Source of the DNA: Melampsora larici-populina 98AG31
Taxonomy: Eukaryota > Basidiomycota > Pucciniomycetes > Pucciniales > Melampsoraceae
Direction: 5' to 3'
DNA: 64,000 nucleotides
Assembly: GCF_000204055.1 (NCBI RefSeq)
Contig: NW_006768788.1
Span: 385,115-449,114, forward strand
Below the pieces are notes generated by a model. It worked only from the letters and a program-made list of their open reading frames with translations, did not search any database and had not been told where the DNA came from. Below, piece after piece: positions 10,601-22,446 of this stretch. The position numbers were made by a program, and so were the translations under genes. The first letter of the stretch is position 1, and each line of letters opens with the position of its first letter.

Positions 10601-12104
10601 ATACAAAGAGCAAATTGAGGCGGATTTGTTGCCGGAATACAGTTCAGCTTTTGTCGCGTCCGCTGAGGAACGCATGAGTCCGGATCAGAAACGCATTTAC
10701 AATGAAGTAACACAACGCTTAACGAGTGCACAGGGCGGTATGATATACCTCGACGGACCGGGGGGTACTGGGAAAACCTTTGTGTTGAACGCCTGTCTAC
10801 ACTATTGTAACACGAATTGATACGTCGGTCAAGCGGTGGCTTCGTTGGGGGTCGCCGCGCTCTTGCTTTTTAGGGGGCAGACAGCTCATACGGCCTTCAA
10901 GGTGCCATTGCAGACTACGGATGAGTCAAGATGTGGATTTGGTCTGGGCGAGAAGCTCGGTGAGAATCTGAAAAAACTCAAATTTTTGGTTTGGGACGAG
11001 GTCGCCATGCAAAACAATTCTGTCCTTTTGTGCGTCAATCGAAGTCTGCGCGATTTGCGACAATGTGACGAGCCTTTTGGTGGCCTGCTGGTCCTGTTCT
11101 CTGGGGACTTCCGACAAACGCTGCCGGTGGTCTGTTTGGGAAGCATCGAACAACAAGCACAGGCTTCATTGAAGTGGTGTAAGCTTTGGCCTCACATTAT
11201 GAAATTTGCGCTGCACGAAAATCTCAGACTCAGGGGAAATTGCAAAGACTCCAAGGAGACAAGAAGAGCCAATGCAAGTTTTGCAGAATGGCTGTTGACT
11301 GTTGGGAACGGCAGCCATCAAGAAGGTGACTTTGGTACAGTCGACGTGGGCAAATGTAACATTGTCAACGTTGCCGACGATAAAGAATTGGCAGTCGGGC
11401 CTATCTTGAATGTCTATGCGGGCGCCAGGGACTTAATTAGATCCATGGATTGGTTAGCTCTGACCAAGTTTTATGCCGAGCAATGTGTAATCACCCCGCT
11501 GAATAAGAGTGTAGTCTCTGTCAACAAAGCCTGTTTGAACATTGTAGAGGGAGACGAAGTCGTCTTGACGTCCATCAATATAATGGACGAGGAATACGAC
11601 CAACCAGTTTCGACCGAAATCCTCAACTCATGCAACTTTCCGTCTTTCCCACGTCACGTACTAACGCTGAAGAGGGGGGTGCCGATAATCCTACTGCAAA
11701 ACTTGAACCTGGCTCAAGGTTTATGTAACGGGACTCGCCTGGTCGTTACGGGGTGTAGTCAGTTGGTATTGAGGTGCCGTGTGATTACTGGCGAAAAGAA
11801 AGGTCGTGTTGTCTTGATTCCTCGCATCAAGTTGTTGCACAAGGGGGATGAGTTGTTCCCGGTGCGTTTCTACCAATATCAATTTCCAGTGGCTGTAGCG
11901 TATTGTATGACCATAAATAAGTTGCAGGGTCAAAGTCTCGACAAGGTGTTAGTTCTCTTGCCAGACCCGGTGTTCGCCCATGGTCAACTCTATGTAGCGT
12001 TGAGTCGGTGCACATTGGCGGCTGAAGTTCAAATAAGCATGGTAGGAACTTTTGGTGCGACAAGAACAGTGAACATTGTCCATCAAGCATTCATCAGCGA
12101 ATAA
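7621..12104 (+). pseudogene. Helitron Rep-helicase (RepHel), decayed
   Basis: In order: a Cys-rich N-terminus with CEGCRALHW and ECCHKGAIDLP (7621-7915), the Helitron-like N domain (SFTSLGAKID; YAQSFRHAAEV), the Rep HUH motif ALPHAHLLLIM (about 9200), the Rep tyrosine motif KYIYKHISKGHDR (about 9600), and then a Pif1-type helicase with Walker A GPGGTGKTF (about 10765), Walker B VWDEV, GDFRQTLPV and the C-terminal YVALSRCT block ending at 12104. Three in-frame TGA codons (8339-8341, 8709-8711, 10818-10820) and a frameshift near 9444 interrupt it. Introns at about 7916-7963, 8589-8646 and 9710-9807 restore homologous frame. The second Rep tyrosine position is His here. In the family this protein nicks and unwinds DNA for rolling-circle transposition; this copy is non-functional as read. 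Confidence 0.92.
9710..9807 (+). other. Probable GC-AG intron in RepHel
   Basis: The preceding exon ends APE-G at 9709 in one frame and the helicase part resumes at 9808 in another. Removing 9710-9807 (donor GCATGT, acceptor ATTGCAG) joins them as APEAAWRLFQF, the expected Helitron sequence. Read through, the interval holds stops. Confidence 0.65.
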
Positions 12105-12691
12105 CTTGGGTCCTTGGACTGGTGGCTCTACGCATGTAATAAGTCCTAGATTAATCCTTAAAACTGAAATAAATATGTTTTCGTGCTAATATTGATATCT
12201 CGAGTGTATTTCCAATTTCAAGATCACTATGGGACATGCATTGCTTGTTCAACACATGGTGCTGCTGTGGTTGGAAAAATGGCTACTTCAAGTGATCCCT
12301 TGAATGTTGGGTTGAGATACGCTGCCAGTCTTTTTTCCCTACAGTACATTGCTATGGCATTTAGGTAGATGATTAATCATGGATTGTGGGAATAATGGTT
12401 GCGAGGGTTCGCTTCGTTTGGACTTCCCAAAGCTTGCTTCATGCCTTGGTGAAGTTAGGCCCTACACTGATGTGAGACCCAACCCCGCTGCATTGAGTTC
12501 AGGGTTGACAATGCCGATGTGGTGCAATGCTTTCACGTCCATACCTGATGACGAGCGCAAGCAATAGAGACTTAAACACCTCGCTTCTGAGGACACTTTT
12601 TTCAGTCTCATTCGTTCATGACAAATTTCATACTGCATCCCATTCCCCATATTTCTATATCACTCTTTGTGTTGCAGCCTGCAAAAGGAAA
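12105..12691 (+). other. Spacer after RepHel; no gene seen
   Basis: Two short ORFs (61-62 codons) lack any family feature. The end of the interval looks like the leader of the F-box-like gene. Confidence 0.4.
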
Positions 12692-13933
12692 ATGACCGCT
12701 TTCTCAAACCTTAAATACTTCCCCAAGTTGCCAACCGGTGTACTTCCACCGGAAATTGTCAGTCGCATCATGACATTCTACATGAAGGGAACAGCTTATA
12801 AATACACAAACACTATCAACAGCTCGGAGGAACGAGTGCTCATCATTTCTGCAACAATCTCACTGCAACGTCTCCGCCTGATTTCTCGCATCTGGGCCAA
12901 AGTGGTACCCTACTTCCTCTTCGATGTCGTACGCCTGCAGACGCCGGGCATGGCACGAAGACTCCTGGAAGACTGGCAAGGCTCCATTCTGAGCTCGGCC
13001 GATTCCCCTTTGCGAGTACTCTCAATGGAACACTTGGTATGTCACAAACCCGCGGATTCGGAAGTCTTCGTGCCGGAGAGTGTGCGAGCATTTGTGAGTA
13101 TGCCGATCGATACAGGGGCAAAAGTTATCAACACCTTTGGTATAAATATCACTAGCTTAAGTTTGATATTTGGAAATTGCATGATGGTATCAACGGACAT
13201 GATAGATGCAGTAAAAAACATACACTGTCTCACTAAACTTACTTTAATCAGAAGATATGACTGGCCAAGGAAACTAAACTCCGACTCAGCTTCGATTGGG
13301 GACTTACTGACTGTCACTCCCGCGTTGGAATCTTTGTCCCTTTCACTACCATACTTGGAATCTCACTTCTTACTTCCGGGGAGCCTGCCGTGTCTGAAGC
13401 ATCTTTGGTTCAAATACCACACAAGCAGTCGAGAAGCTATTACTCAGATCAGTCATACGACAAAAAGGACACTTAGGACAATTGAATACAACTCTGCCGA
13501 CCCTGTTGAGGACGCGCCGAGTGGGATACTGCGCGAAGCACGAAACAGCCTAGAATGCCTTTGTATTGACGCAATTGCCATCAACCTGCCGCCGAGCACT
13601 TGGGTCATGTCTTTTCCAAATCTGTGATGCATCCGTACAATCACCTGGCCTCTGATGGACTTTGACCTAGGCTGGTTGCAACGGCAGTGCTTTCAAACGC
13701 TCAGAACAATTGTTACAAAATACTCAACAGGACATGACTACTGGATGGATGTGTTACGTTTGATTCCAGATGGCCACTTTCCAAGACCAAACAACTTCAA
13801 ACACATTGTATTCACTAGCTGCCGAGGTAGAAATCTCCTCAACGACGAGATGGTTTGTGCCTTTGATAAGTATGACATACAATGTCATTTCATGGCCGAG
13901 CTGGAGTACGACGAAATCCTGGTGAGCTCATAG
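12692..13933 (+). pseudogene. F-box-like / LRR-type protein gene with one in-frame TGA
   Basis: The start ATG at 12692 gives MTAFSNLKYFPKLPTGVLPP followed by EIVSRIMTFY, an F-box-like helix signature. The rest has Leu-rich stretches (LTKLTLIRRYDWPRKL; LESLSLSLPYLESH; LECLCIDAIAINLPP) like the irregular LRR C-termini of fungal F-box proteins. The frame of about 413 codons is single-exon and broken only by TGA at 13625-13627, after which it continues in the same frame to TAG at 13931-13933. Readthrough, or an Arg codon in an intact sister copy, would give a full protein. It lies between RepHel and the Helitron 3' hairpin, so it is either captured or a normal passenger. F-box proteins recruit substrates to SCF ubiquitin ligases; that role here is inferred. 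Confidence 0.6.
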
Positions 13934-14469
13934 GTGTCCCTGTGCATGTCTTCGTAGGTCCGTGACAACGTGTTGTACACTTGCTGACTGTTGTACATCT
14001 CACACGCACAGCAATTGAATTCCGAGCTGAACGGACCAATGCAAGCTGTCCCCGAGGACGGGTTAATGACTTGATGGACAGGTCTTTGGTCAATGGTAGT
14101 GATGGCGGCAGTTGTCTCTTGGTGTTTCTCTACCTGTGTCTTTTTGGGATTATGGATGGGGTACTACGCTTTCCTGGATGCTTTAAAGTTAAAGTAATGA
14201 TTGTTGATATACCTGGAATGACATTGTGTTGTGCCTTCGCACCAAAGATGTGAAAGATACCTTTGCCATTGCCTGACAAAACATGGCTCTTCATGTCACA
14301 ATTTGCTATTGCGTAACGGACTTATACAATGACAGAGAGTCTCTATGGATTGAGTGCGTGATGGGGGGTTAGGGGTCGATTATGTCATGTAGGGGAATGG
14401 GTGCTGCAGGGGCCAAGGGCGAAGCAGGAGGCCCGGTCGTGTCAGGGCTCAGGCTGTACATTGCCAAAA

Positions 14470-14493
14470 GGCGGCTGGCCGCCCAGGGTCTAG
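14470..14493 (+). other. Helitron 3' terminus: hairpin plus CTAG
   Basis: GGCGGC (14470-14475) and GCCGCC (14478-14483) form a 6 bp stem with a 2 nt loop. Six bases later CTAG (14490-14493) is followed by T. Hairpin, short spacer, CTRR and a host T are the defining Helitron 3' features, and the orientation agrees with the RepHel gene. Confidence 0.88.
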
Positions 14494-15459
14494 TCTTAAC
14501 ATTAAACCATACCACTTTTACCGCAGCTCATCCTTGAATTAGTATTTTATATCAAAATCCTTTTTTGTTTATCTTTCATTTGAAAAAAGACTTATTTAGA
14601 ATTCTTATCTTTTAGAATCCTTTATCACATCTTCTTTCATATCAAAGACACCCTTTTTTTCTCTGAGTCACTATCTCTTTATCAATTGATGGTTTCCTTA
14701 CTATTTGAATTGATATTGTAGATAGTCTCTTGTTTTCCTTTTGATGATAAATTCATCAAACCAACGCTAAAGCGTCACCTAAGGAATAACCAAGAATCCC
14801 TTTGTATTCACCTTAGAAGGCTACCGTTGTGATTGCACTTCGATAAGCTACTGGCAGCGGTAATCATCCCACACCTAAGACAACTATACGTAACAACTAT
14901 AGTTCCTTTTACTTACAAAGAATTGAAAAATAATCTCCCTCAAGTTTCAATACTTATTGTCTAAAACTTGATAGAATACATTTTGTAAGGACTATTCAGC
15001 TCTGAAATACCAGTCATCTGCCACGACTTAGAGTCTCAGGCTGACAGAAAGAATGAGGGTGGTGTTTGACACCTCGGATACAATTTACTGCTGTTTTCTA
15101 CAATTGAAAAATTAAAAACACAGGGAATAGAGACAGGAATCAAAATCTGACACCCACATGAGTTGCAGGCTATTTGGATATGTAATATCTGAAGGAGTGG
15201 TGTTATGGAGAAGATTGGCAACACCAGCCTGTAGCCATAACAGAGGGATTGACTCCTATTGAATCTATTTCATACTTGACCATTTTGCCATCAACACAAG
15301 ATCTATATACACTCCAACTTGACTAAATCCCACAGTCAGGCACTTCTTCCTTGCAAGCTGCCCTGCAAGAGATTTGGACTTGGGTTGAGTTAGCAACCCC
15401 TGCATTCAAAATTGGATCCATGAGCTTTCTGCTCAAGCATCACAGTACTTTATTCAATA

Positions 15460-15619
15460 GTGGCTCTCAAAGTAGACCTGGTTCCAACAAAACCCAGTTG
15501 ACCCAGTTGATTTTTGTCAGTAATTTTGTGCATCAACTTGACATTTGTTGACAGCTCACAGCCAAAAAGCCAACTGGTTCAACTGGGTTTTTTGAAACCA
15601 AGTCTACTTTGAGAGCCAC
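15460..15619. mobile_element. 160 bp MITE with TA target duplication (family shared with 61410-61553)
   Basis: GTGGCTCTCAAAGTAGAC at the left end is matched by GTCTACTTTGAGAGCCAC at the right end, with TA on both sides (15458-15459, 15620-15621). Interior blocks tttgtg, ttgacattt and cagccaaaaag recur in the same order in the 61410-61553 copy. TA duplication points to mobilisation by a Tc1/mariner or pogo-type transposase. Confidence 0.85.
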
Positions 15620-16719
15620 TAATGATCATCAAAGGTCCAATTTGGGTCTATCTGCAGCCAGAAAATTTTGGGGCCAGATCAGAGCCTTATCAGGCTCCCA
15701 GGCTACAACACCCTCCCACAACAATTAGGCTTAACTAAGACCCTCATGTGTGTTTGCAGCAAGGGGCAAGAGGGGCTTAGTTAAGCTTACACAACTACAG
15801 AGAGATGTGTTATCAGTCCACTTTTCTCATATCACTATCTAGAGGACTGTGTAATCATCTGTAAGGATCACATAAAATGTGGACAATGTTTGATGAGGAC
15901 TAAATAGTGCAGATTGATTAGTACAGTGGCCAGCCCCCTCAGTGGAAGTGCTTTTACAGTGTCTTCTACATGTACACACTTCACAATAGAAGGATTGATG
16001 TGACAAGAAAGCTTCAGATCTGATTGATGTAATCTTTAAAACATGCACCAGCAAATAAATTAAAAACTTTGATTCAATCATAGTTTATGAGTGTTATCAT
16101 CAAGAACAATTTTCTTGGGTGGAATTCTAAAAGCAGGATAGTTTTTTTAATGAAATTTGCACTGATGAGAGGTTATTGAGGTTCAAAGAAAACTTCATCA
16201 AGGACTGCACAGTTGTGTTGACTTGATTTTCAAGATGAGTTTTTTTGGATGCTTTAACTTGTTCTGGAGTAACTGAGCTTGCAACCTCATCAATTAGTTA
16301 AAAGGAGCCAATATATCCTGTGACCTCCTGTTGCTGCCATACCTTTCCAAGAATAGACCAACCACCACACATCTCCTCTTGAGTCAATATGTAGAGAACA
16401 GATGTACTCAAGCAGCACACAAGCCAAGTATTTCTTTCCAACCTTTTGATGCACTGCTGTACACACATCCCTGTCTGGAACCCCTACATCTGAGCCATGC
16501 TGATGGAGATCTATGTAATTGGAAACCCTCACAATAAGAAGACCATGTGAATGGCCAAAGGCAGTTTTACTACTATCATCTGTTTCACCCTCTGAATTTT
16601 ACCAAAGACTTGCAGTAACCTCCAAAGGCTCAGGCCACTAAAATATTGATGCATTCCAAATTTGTGCTGATTCCCAAAAGACAATTTGAAACATCTGAAG
16701 AGTTTTGCACCCAAAGGTC

Positions 16720-16915
16720 TTTGCTGGGCTAAGCTTAAATAAGCTCCTCTCCCAACATGGCTAAATCCACTCTCAAAGAGGGAATTATGAATAAAACCCT
16801 GGGTTTGGCCTGAGCACAGCAGGATTTTGAAGCACTTTTGCTTAAACCCCTATTTTGAGGGCTCTAAACATCACGGAACCTCACAAACAATTAAGAGGAG
16901 CTTCTTATAAGTGTT
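16720..16915 (+). repeat. Dispersed repeat, second copy inverted at 54580-54770
   Basis: The shared order of blocks is aagctta(a/g)(a/t)taagctcctct, then cctgggtttggcctgagcac, agcaggattttgaagcacttttg and finally gagcttcttat. The copy at 54580-54770 shows the same order on the other strand with moderate divergence. It has no coding content and is probably a decayed transposon end. Confidence 0.6.
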
Positions 16916-17109
16916 TTACACGTGCTTGACATGCCACTTTCAGTAATATCCAACACTATTCATGAAGATTTGAAACATGTAACCAACAACACTGACAGCG
17001 CATACAAAGCAATGCAAGCTAATACAGTTGTTATCACCAAAGCTCACTGAGTGGTTTGGCCAGGGCTGGCCCTGGTCTGACTGGTCAAGGGGTTCCAATG
17101 ACACCCACT

Positions 17110-17785
17110 TTCACCAAAAAAAATCAAAAATTTGAGGGTTCTCCTAACCTAACTAAGTCCCTCTTGGACAAACAAGTAGTCAAGAGAGGGACTTATATGT
17201 TATCCACCAAATTTGGCACAGGGGCCCAAATGTTTTGGCTGGAGACTTTTTCCACCCACTATATCTCATTACCTTACAAACAAATATCCTTTTGTACAAA
17301 GAAAAGTCTTGGTCATCTGCTTCTTCTACACATGCCCATCTAGTTCATTTTTGGTATTCCTTTATTCCTGCAGATGTAATATGCTTCAAACTTTTGAAAA
17401 TTTCACTGATTTTTGACCCAGCTGTCAAAGCTGTCAGTGGCTTGCAGTCGGCCAGCCTGGAATGTTACAGAGAAATCTTTTTTTCAAGTCTCTTTCTTAA
17501 CACTTTCCCAATTGAAATGCAAGAATCTAAAGGTACCATCATGTGTAGAAAAAGTGAATGAGCAAAACTTTTCTTAGTGCCACAGGATATTCATTTGTAA
17601 GATATTGAGATATAATGGTCGTAAAAAGTCTCCCGCCAAAAGTTTTGGGCTCCTGTGCCAAATTTGGTGGATAACATATAAGTCCCTCTCTCAACTACTT
17701 GTTTGTCCGAGAGGGACTTAGTTAAGTTAGGGGGGTCTCATTAATTTTGACCAAAATTTTGGATTTTTTTGTGGTTTTTTCTGCT
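17110..17785. repeat. Foldback element with arms of about 200 bp
   Basis: The left arm (about 17110-17330) and the right arm (about 17560-17785) are inverted copies. Both contain taactaagtccctct, ggacaaacaagtagt, gagagggacttatatg, ttatccaccaaatttggcac and a tctca-ttacaaa-atatcc block. Flanking host duplication was not resolved. A further 19 bp inverted pair lies outside it (17024-17042 and 18053-18071). Confidence 0.8.
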
Positions 17786-19802
17786 ATATATATGACTTAA
17801 CTATGATGTCAAGTGCATAGCTAGCTAGTAATGTAAAGCCATGAAATCTGCCTGTATTAGGCATGCATCAGGCTCAAATGAGCCTGCAGTCTGACTGGTT
17901 GGGGTTTTAGATCATTTTTTTTCAAAAGTGGCTGCACAGCCTCTACACCTGAGCAGTTCAAAAATGGGCTTTTCAAGAAATATCATGGCATAATAAATAC
18001 CACAGTACCGGGTCAACTGCCCTGATTCTTCTTCCAGGGATCCAGTCAGAGGGCTTTGGTGATAACAACTGGATAGGAATTTAACTTTGAAAAAAGCTGT
18101 AAGAGAGTTCTTTTGGGACAAGTGAGAAAGCATGATTTTTTCATCTTCTTACTGAAGAACCGGTGTAATTTCGAGCTAGGCATCCCTAAAAAGGATCTCA
18201 TCATCAACTCAACCCACGTCCATGTTCACTTCTTGCTTGATGTTGTTCAGACACCACTCCTGTTAAGATTGATAAACAGTACATAACTCTCTATTATGGT
18301 AGATCATTAATCGTCAAATTCAACTTGATAAGAAAAACAGGAGATAATAGATGCAGGAAAGAGTAGCCACTGTGAAATACACACAGTCTAGATTTGACAA
18401 TACAGAATCAGTTCTGACCCCTGGTTTAACCCCTGCTCATAGAATCACCTTACCTTCATAATTTAGTAGATGATATTAGTGAGAGGTTGAGGGAGCTCTG
18501 TCAATTCCAGCAATCAGCAGTAAATAAAGTTTGATTCATAAGGACTTATGTAGATATCTTGATCTATTATTGTTCACTATGTTTGTAAGGAAGGGTACTA
18601 TGATATGACTTATTTGAATGATAGATAAGTGTTTCTTGCCTTTAAAATTTTGTGTTTACAAAAACACCCAACTGGATTTGAAAACATTGCAAGAAGTATG
18701 ATACCAAAAGTCTTTGATGGAAACACATTGAACCAATACTTTGATGGGGATAGAATAAATCTTATTTTGATATATTTACTTCCAAAGGTGGTATTTTGGT
18801 GAAGGCCAGGGGACTATACACATGTCCATACCTTCCACCTTTCACATATACCACTTGCTTTTGTGGGTCACTTGTGGGTACATTGAATACATACTACGTG
18901 TTTGAGCTGGCCGGTACAAAAGAAGTGGGACTTGGACAAGTTTGTGTTTGGATGTGATTGATAAACTGAATATCACAAATGATTCCTGAAAAATATGTCT
19001 GATATGATACTTATCTGTTGAGCAGTGAAGGGGCTGCAAAGATCTTCAGTGACACATTTCACAAAAAAATGCAAGGGGAGAAAATTTTGACACTGACTTT
19101 GATATATTGAAAAAGTACTGCTATGTCCTGCTATCCTTTGATGTTCAGTCTTCATTATAGGAATTCAAGAAAATATCCTTCTTCTTTTGATGCTTTTTTG
19201 CGAACACTCATTACCTGAAGCATGAGCGCAGCATCTGAGAGGCATCATTTTCCACGCATTGAAGCATTTCAAATTACTCAAGACGTGAGCCGGTGCCGTG
19301 ATATCGATAGGAACATCCTGCGTGGTTAAGCTCTGTTGAGCTTGTTTGTACTGGGAGTGACATTCGGGAAGCGCCCAAGAAGCGTCCTGGACACAGGCTC
19401 TTGAGGGAGTTGGGTGGAGATTCGAGAAAGCTTCAGTCCCACTCCGTTCGCATTGTAGAGCCCCGGCGCGGGACCAAGTCAAAACGCCGGAGACGATTTG
19501 TTCACGTTTCAGACCGCAGGACTGATGAACTGGTCGTGGTGTGACCTTTCGGCCAAAGCTAGATGAAGCGTTCAGAGGGAGTAAGGTTTTACGGTACTTC
19601 GCAGACTGATAGAAGTATGTGAAGCATTTAACACGAAAGCTTGCGCAGCGTTGTCTGGGGACGGCATTATCCCCAGGACTCTACTCATCCCTATCGGTGT
19701 CAAATGAGTGTAACCTGGAGATCATCTGAGGAGCTTTGAAGCCCATTGGGTGGCATTATTTCTCTGAAAGAAAGAGGTAGTGCGGCGGCAGTGCGAAAGA
19801 GA

Positions 19803-19813
19803 CGATATATATT
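19803..19813 (+). promoter_or_regulatory. TATA-like element of the first secreted SOD gene
   Basis: A CGATATATATT stretch lies about 170 bp before the ATG at 19979 and just upstream of a pyrimidine-rich leader. No transcript evidence is available. Confidence 0.3.
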
Positions 19814-19978
19814 CCCCTACTCTTCGTAGTCAGCTTGATCGGCAACCGCCTGATTCACTTGCTACCTGCAGACTGCAAGTCTCACCTATATCGCTGTTTT
19901 CTTCTGCGCCTTCATATCTTTATCGCATCTATTATACGGCTTCAATCTTTGAGCAGACAAAAACTCGATCTTCCAAAC

Positions 19979-21148
19979 ATGCCAAATCTTGTCAATTTAT
20001 TATTCCTCGGCTCTTCCTTGCTCCTCTTGGCTTCCAACGAAGCTATTGCGCTCCCTTTGGCAAGCTATGGTGGTAAGAACGCTACGCTGCCAATGCTACC
20101 ATACTCATACGATGTTAGCGCAAATTCTCGATACTTCGTTCACATGTCTTTCAGACCAAAGCTGATCGACTTCTATCCCACGCTCCACATCAATCACTGT
20201 AGGCACTTGAGCCAGCCATCAGTGCTCGCATCATGGAACTTCATTATTCCAAGCATCACGCCGCGTAAGCTTCGATCCGGTTTTTTTGTTTTTTTGTTTT
20301 CACTCTGCCTCTCTGATATTGTCGTGCTCCTCTAGGCTCGTCACTGGTCTTAACAATGCATTGGCTGCCTACTCAATCGCTGCCCAATCGGGCGACTTAG
20401 CTAAGCAAATTGAGATCCAGAGCCTGATTAAGTTCAACGGCGGTGGCCACATCAACGTACGTTTTGCATCACGCATCATCTCCCTTACACTATCCCTAAT
20501 ATTGACCCTATGGGCTGGCACACTATTTAGCACTCTTTGTATTGGAGAAATCTCCAACCTGTGAGTTTGGGTGGAGGCACAATGAAAGCTGGTGAGTTGC
20601 TATTTGAGTTATCTCATCACTATCATTGTGGAGACTGAAATTTCAACTTGATCGACACAGGCTATTTGGCAGCGGCAGTGCAAGCACAGTACGGTGGCTT
20701 AGATAACTTGAAGACCCAGATGAACGCGGCTGGTTCCACGTTCCAAGGTTCTGGCTGGCTCTGGCTTGTAAGTTATGTTTGAACAGATCGGAAGCAAGGA
20801 CAGCCAGATTGATTGAAAGTTTGAGCTGTGATAGGCCTGCGATAAGACCAGCAAGAAGTTGTTAATTGTGACTACCAGTAATCAAGACCCCTTGGTTGGC
20901 TCCCTAACCCCGATCATTGCCATCGATATGTGGTGAGCTTTATTCATTATCAATTTCTTGTCAACATCTATACATTTGAAAGGATCTATCATCAGCTCAA
21001 CTAACACTATGAATCTCTTTCATTGACCGTCATACAAAGGGAGCATTCTTGGTACCTTCAACACTACAATGTCAGAGCAAACTACCTTGTCAACATTTGG
21101 AATGTCATCAACTATGATGAAGCCGAGGCCAGATACCGGTCTATGTAG
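19979..21148 (+). CDS. Secreted-type Mn superoxide dismutase, copy A
   Basis: Seven exons (19979-20113, 20203-20264, 20336-20456, 20531-20591, 20661-20767, 20835-20932, 21040-21148) encode 230 residues. The N-terminus MPNLVNLLFLGSSLLLLASN reads as a signal peptide ending near EAIA. Metal ligands are all present: His in MELHYSKHH, His in GGGHIN|H, Asp and His in IDMWEH. The Mn-type Gln of SNQDPL is kept. The residue after HHAA is Leu where Mn-SODs have the gateway Tyr (Tyr34, E. coli numbering), and the ligand-adjacent second His is Tyr. The family converts superoxide to H2O2 and O2. A secreted copy in a presumed plant pathogen could meet host oxidants; that is inference. It forms a tandem pair with the copy at 22447. 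Confidence 0.93.
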
Positions 21149-22446
21149 GTGGATGCTATTTGGGGGATGTCAGGAAGTTGAACTAAGAGCTACAATCGTT
21201 ACACTTGTCCTTCCCTTCCAATGTTTGTTCTCTGTTATGGACAATTCAGAGCTGCTGTACAATTCCCTGCTTCATAATGTTTAAGGTACCACTTGATTTT
21301 ACAATCCTATTCAATCAGATGTCTCTCTTTGGCTTGCTATCAAATTTGATGTGCTCTCATTCCATGACTCGAATACGTATGATATTCAAGAGTAGATGCA
21401 AGACCACATCATGCTAATTGAGGTGATCCATCAATCATGTTGAAAATATTCATCTGCTTTTCAAGAGGCATAACGTTGCCCATCGCACTCTTGGGCCCAA
21501 TTGGTATTCTGCCAGCATGAGTGAGTTGCCCAAAGGATCACGGCCACAGTGTACAAGGTACAAAAGATTCGTGTGGTTTTATCGACTGTTCAATACTCAA
21601 GGATCTGATGTTTCATCACAGTCACTTTACTTCATCGTTACTTTGCGTTACCGAGTTCTTTTGTACCTCAGCAATAATTTATTTGGCCGGCGCCCGTGCC
21701 CCTTCATGTACATATTGCCCACCTACAAATTGAAGCCGGGGGTTCCACAACTCGACAAAGACCCTCATTCAATGGCACGCGTGCTGAGTCACCGGTGCGG
21801 CTTTGTGTAAGCTGACCTGCTCAGGCGTGTCCGCTTGGAGATGAACTGTCATGAGTCATTCGCCTGCTTCACCTCCCTCTTTTTGAACCTCCCTTCACGA
21901 GTTGTGGTCGCGTGAGGGAGGGACTTGGATACTTACATAAGTATGTTCTACTTTTTTTTTGCTCCTTGCTGCTCTCAGCCTCTCTCTTTTTTCTTCAACG
22001 TCAAGCCGAAGCGTGTACTTTCGCTTCGTCACGCAATCAACAGCAGCGTGCGAATCTCTGGATTGTGATACAAAACTGAACCGAAACGTGCGAGGCGCGG
22101 CGTGTGAGTTTGTTGAGCTGGATTGTGAACTCAAATCGAATCTTCCATGTTCTTTTATAATATGCATGCACAAAATACAGTATGGGATGCGGTCATGACC
22201 TGTCGTGACTCGTTCCCGGGATGGCAGTGAAGGCCCGGCGGCAGATTGGACATAAGCAATTATCCTTCGAACCGCAGCAGTCTCCCCCCTCCTTCATTCG
22301 CGTCATATTCACACTTTGCTCTTTAAAAGCTGTCCATCTTTAAACCTCGCAGATTTGAATTCTGAACGACCCCTCTGATATACCTACCATAACGACTTAT
22401 TCATATCTTCTCGCCATCAAATCAAACATACCTTAATCGTTCCACG
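21149..22446 (+). other. Spacer between tandem SOD genes
   Basis: About 1.3 kb with no supported gene. The ORFs on both strands near 21900-22200 overlap one another and lack domain features. The last about 150 bases are pyrimidine-rich, as expected for a promoter and leader. Confidence 0.5.

Larger units (their letters stand above)
1180..14493 (+). mobile_element. Helitron carrying Rep-helicase, two paralogous passenger genes and an F-box-like gene
   Basis: A degraded RepHel gene (7621-12104) is followed on the same strand by a 6 bp GC-rich hairpin and a terminal CTAG at 14490-14493, with T as the next base. This is the canonical Helitron 3' end. All genes inside (2333-3645, 6266-7069, 7621-12104, 12692-13933) are on the plus strand. 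The 5' end is not resolved. Base composition changes near 1180, just right of the LTR-like region, so that coordinate is an estimate. Rolling-circle replication from a nicked strand is the known mechanism for the family. This copy cannot move by itself because its own Rep-helicase is broken. Confidence 0.75.
14494..19978. other. Gene-poor, repeat-rich interval
   Basis: I find no supported protein-coding gene in this 5.5 kb. ORFs are short, mostly under 110 codons, and without domains. It contains the separately listed MITE (15460-15619), a dispersed repeat (16720-16915) and a foldback element (17110-17785). The last about 500 bases become more GC-balanced and look like the promoter of the first SOD gene. 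Confidence 0.6.

Noticed and set aside
8339..13627. UGA recoding or an alternative genetic code to explain in-frame TGA
   Set aside because: Several intact genes here use TGA as a normal stop (7067-7069, 29420-29422, 40597-40599, 42853-42855), and the interruptions are limited to transposon genes.
17024..18071. Larger transposon bounded by the 19 bp inverted repeat CAGTTGTTATCACCAAAGC
   Set aside because: The 19 bp match is perfect, but arms diverge at once and no target duplication was found; kept only as a note to the inner foldback.
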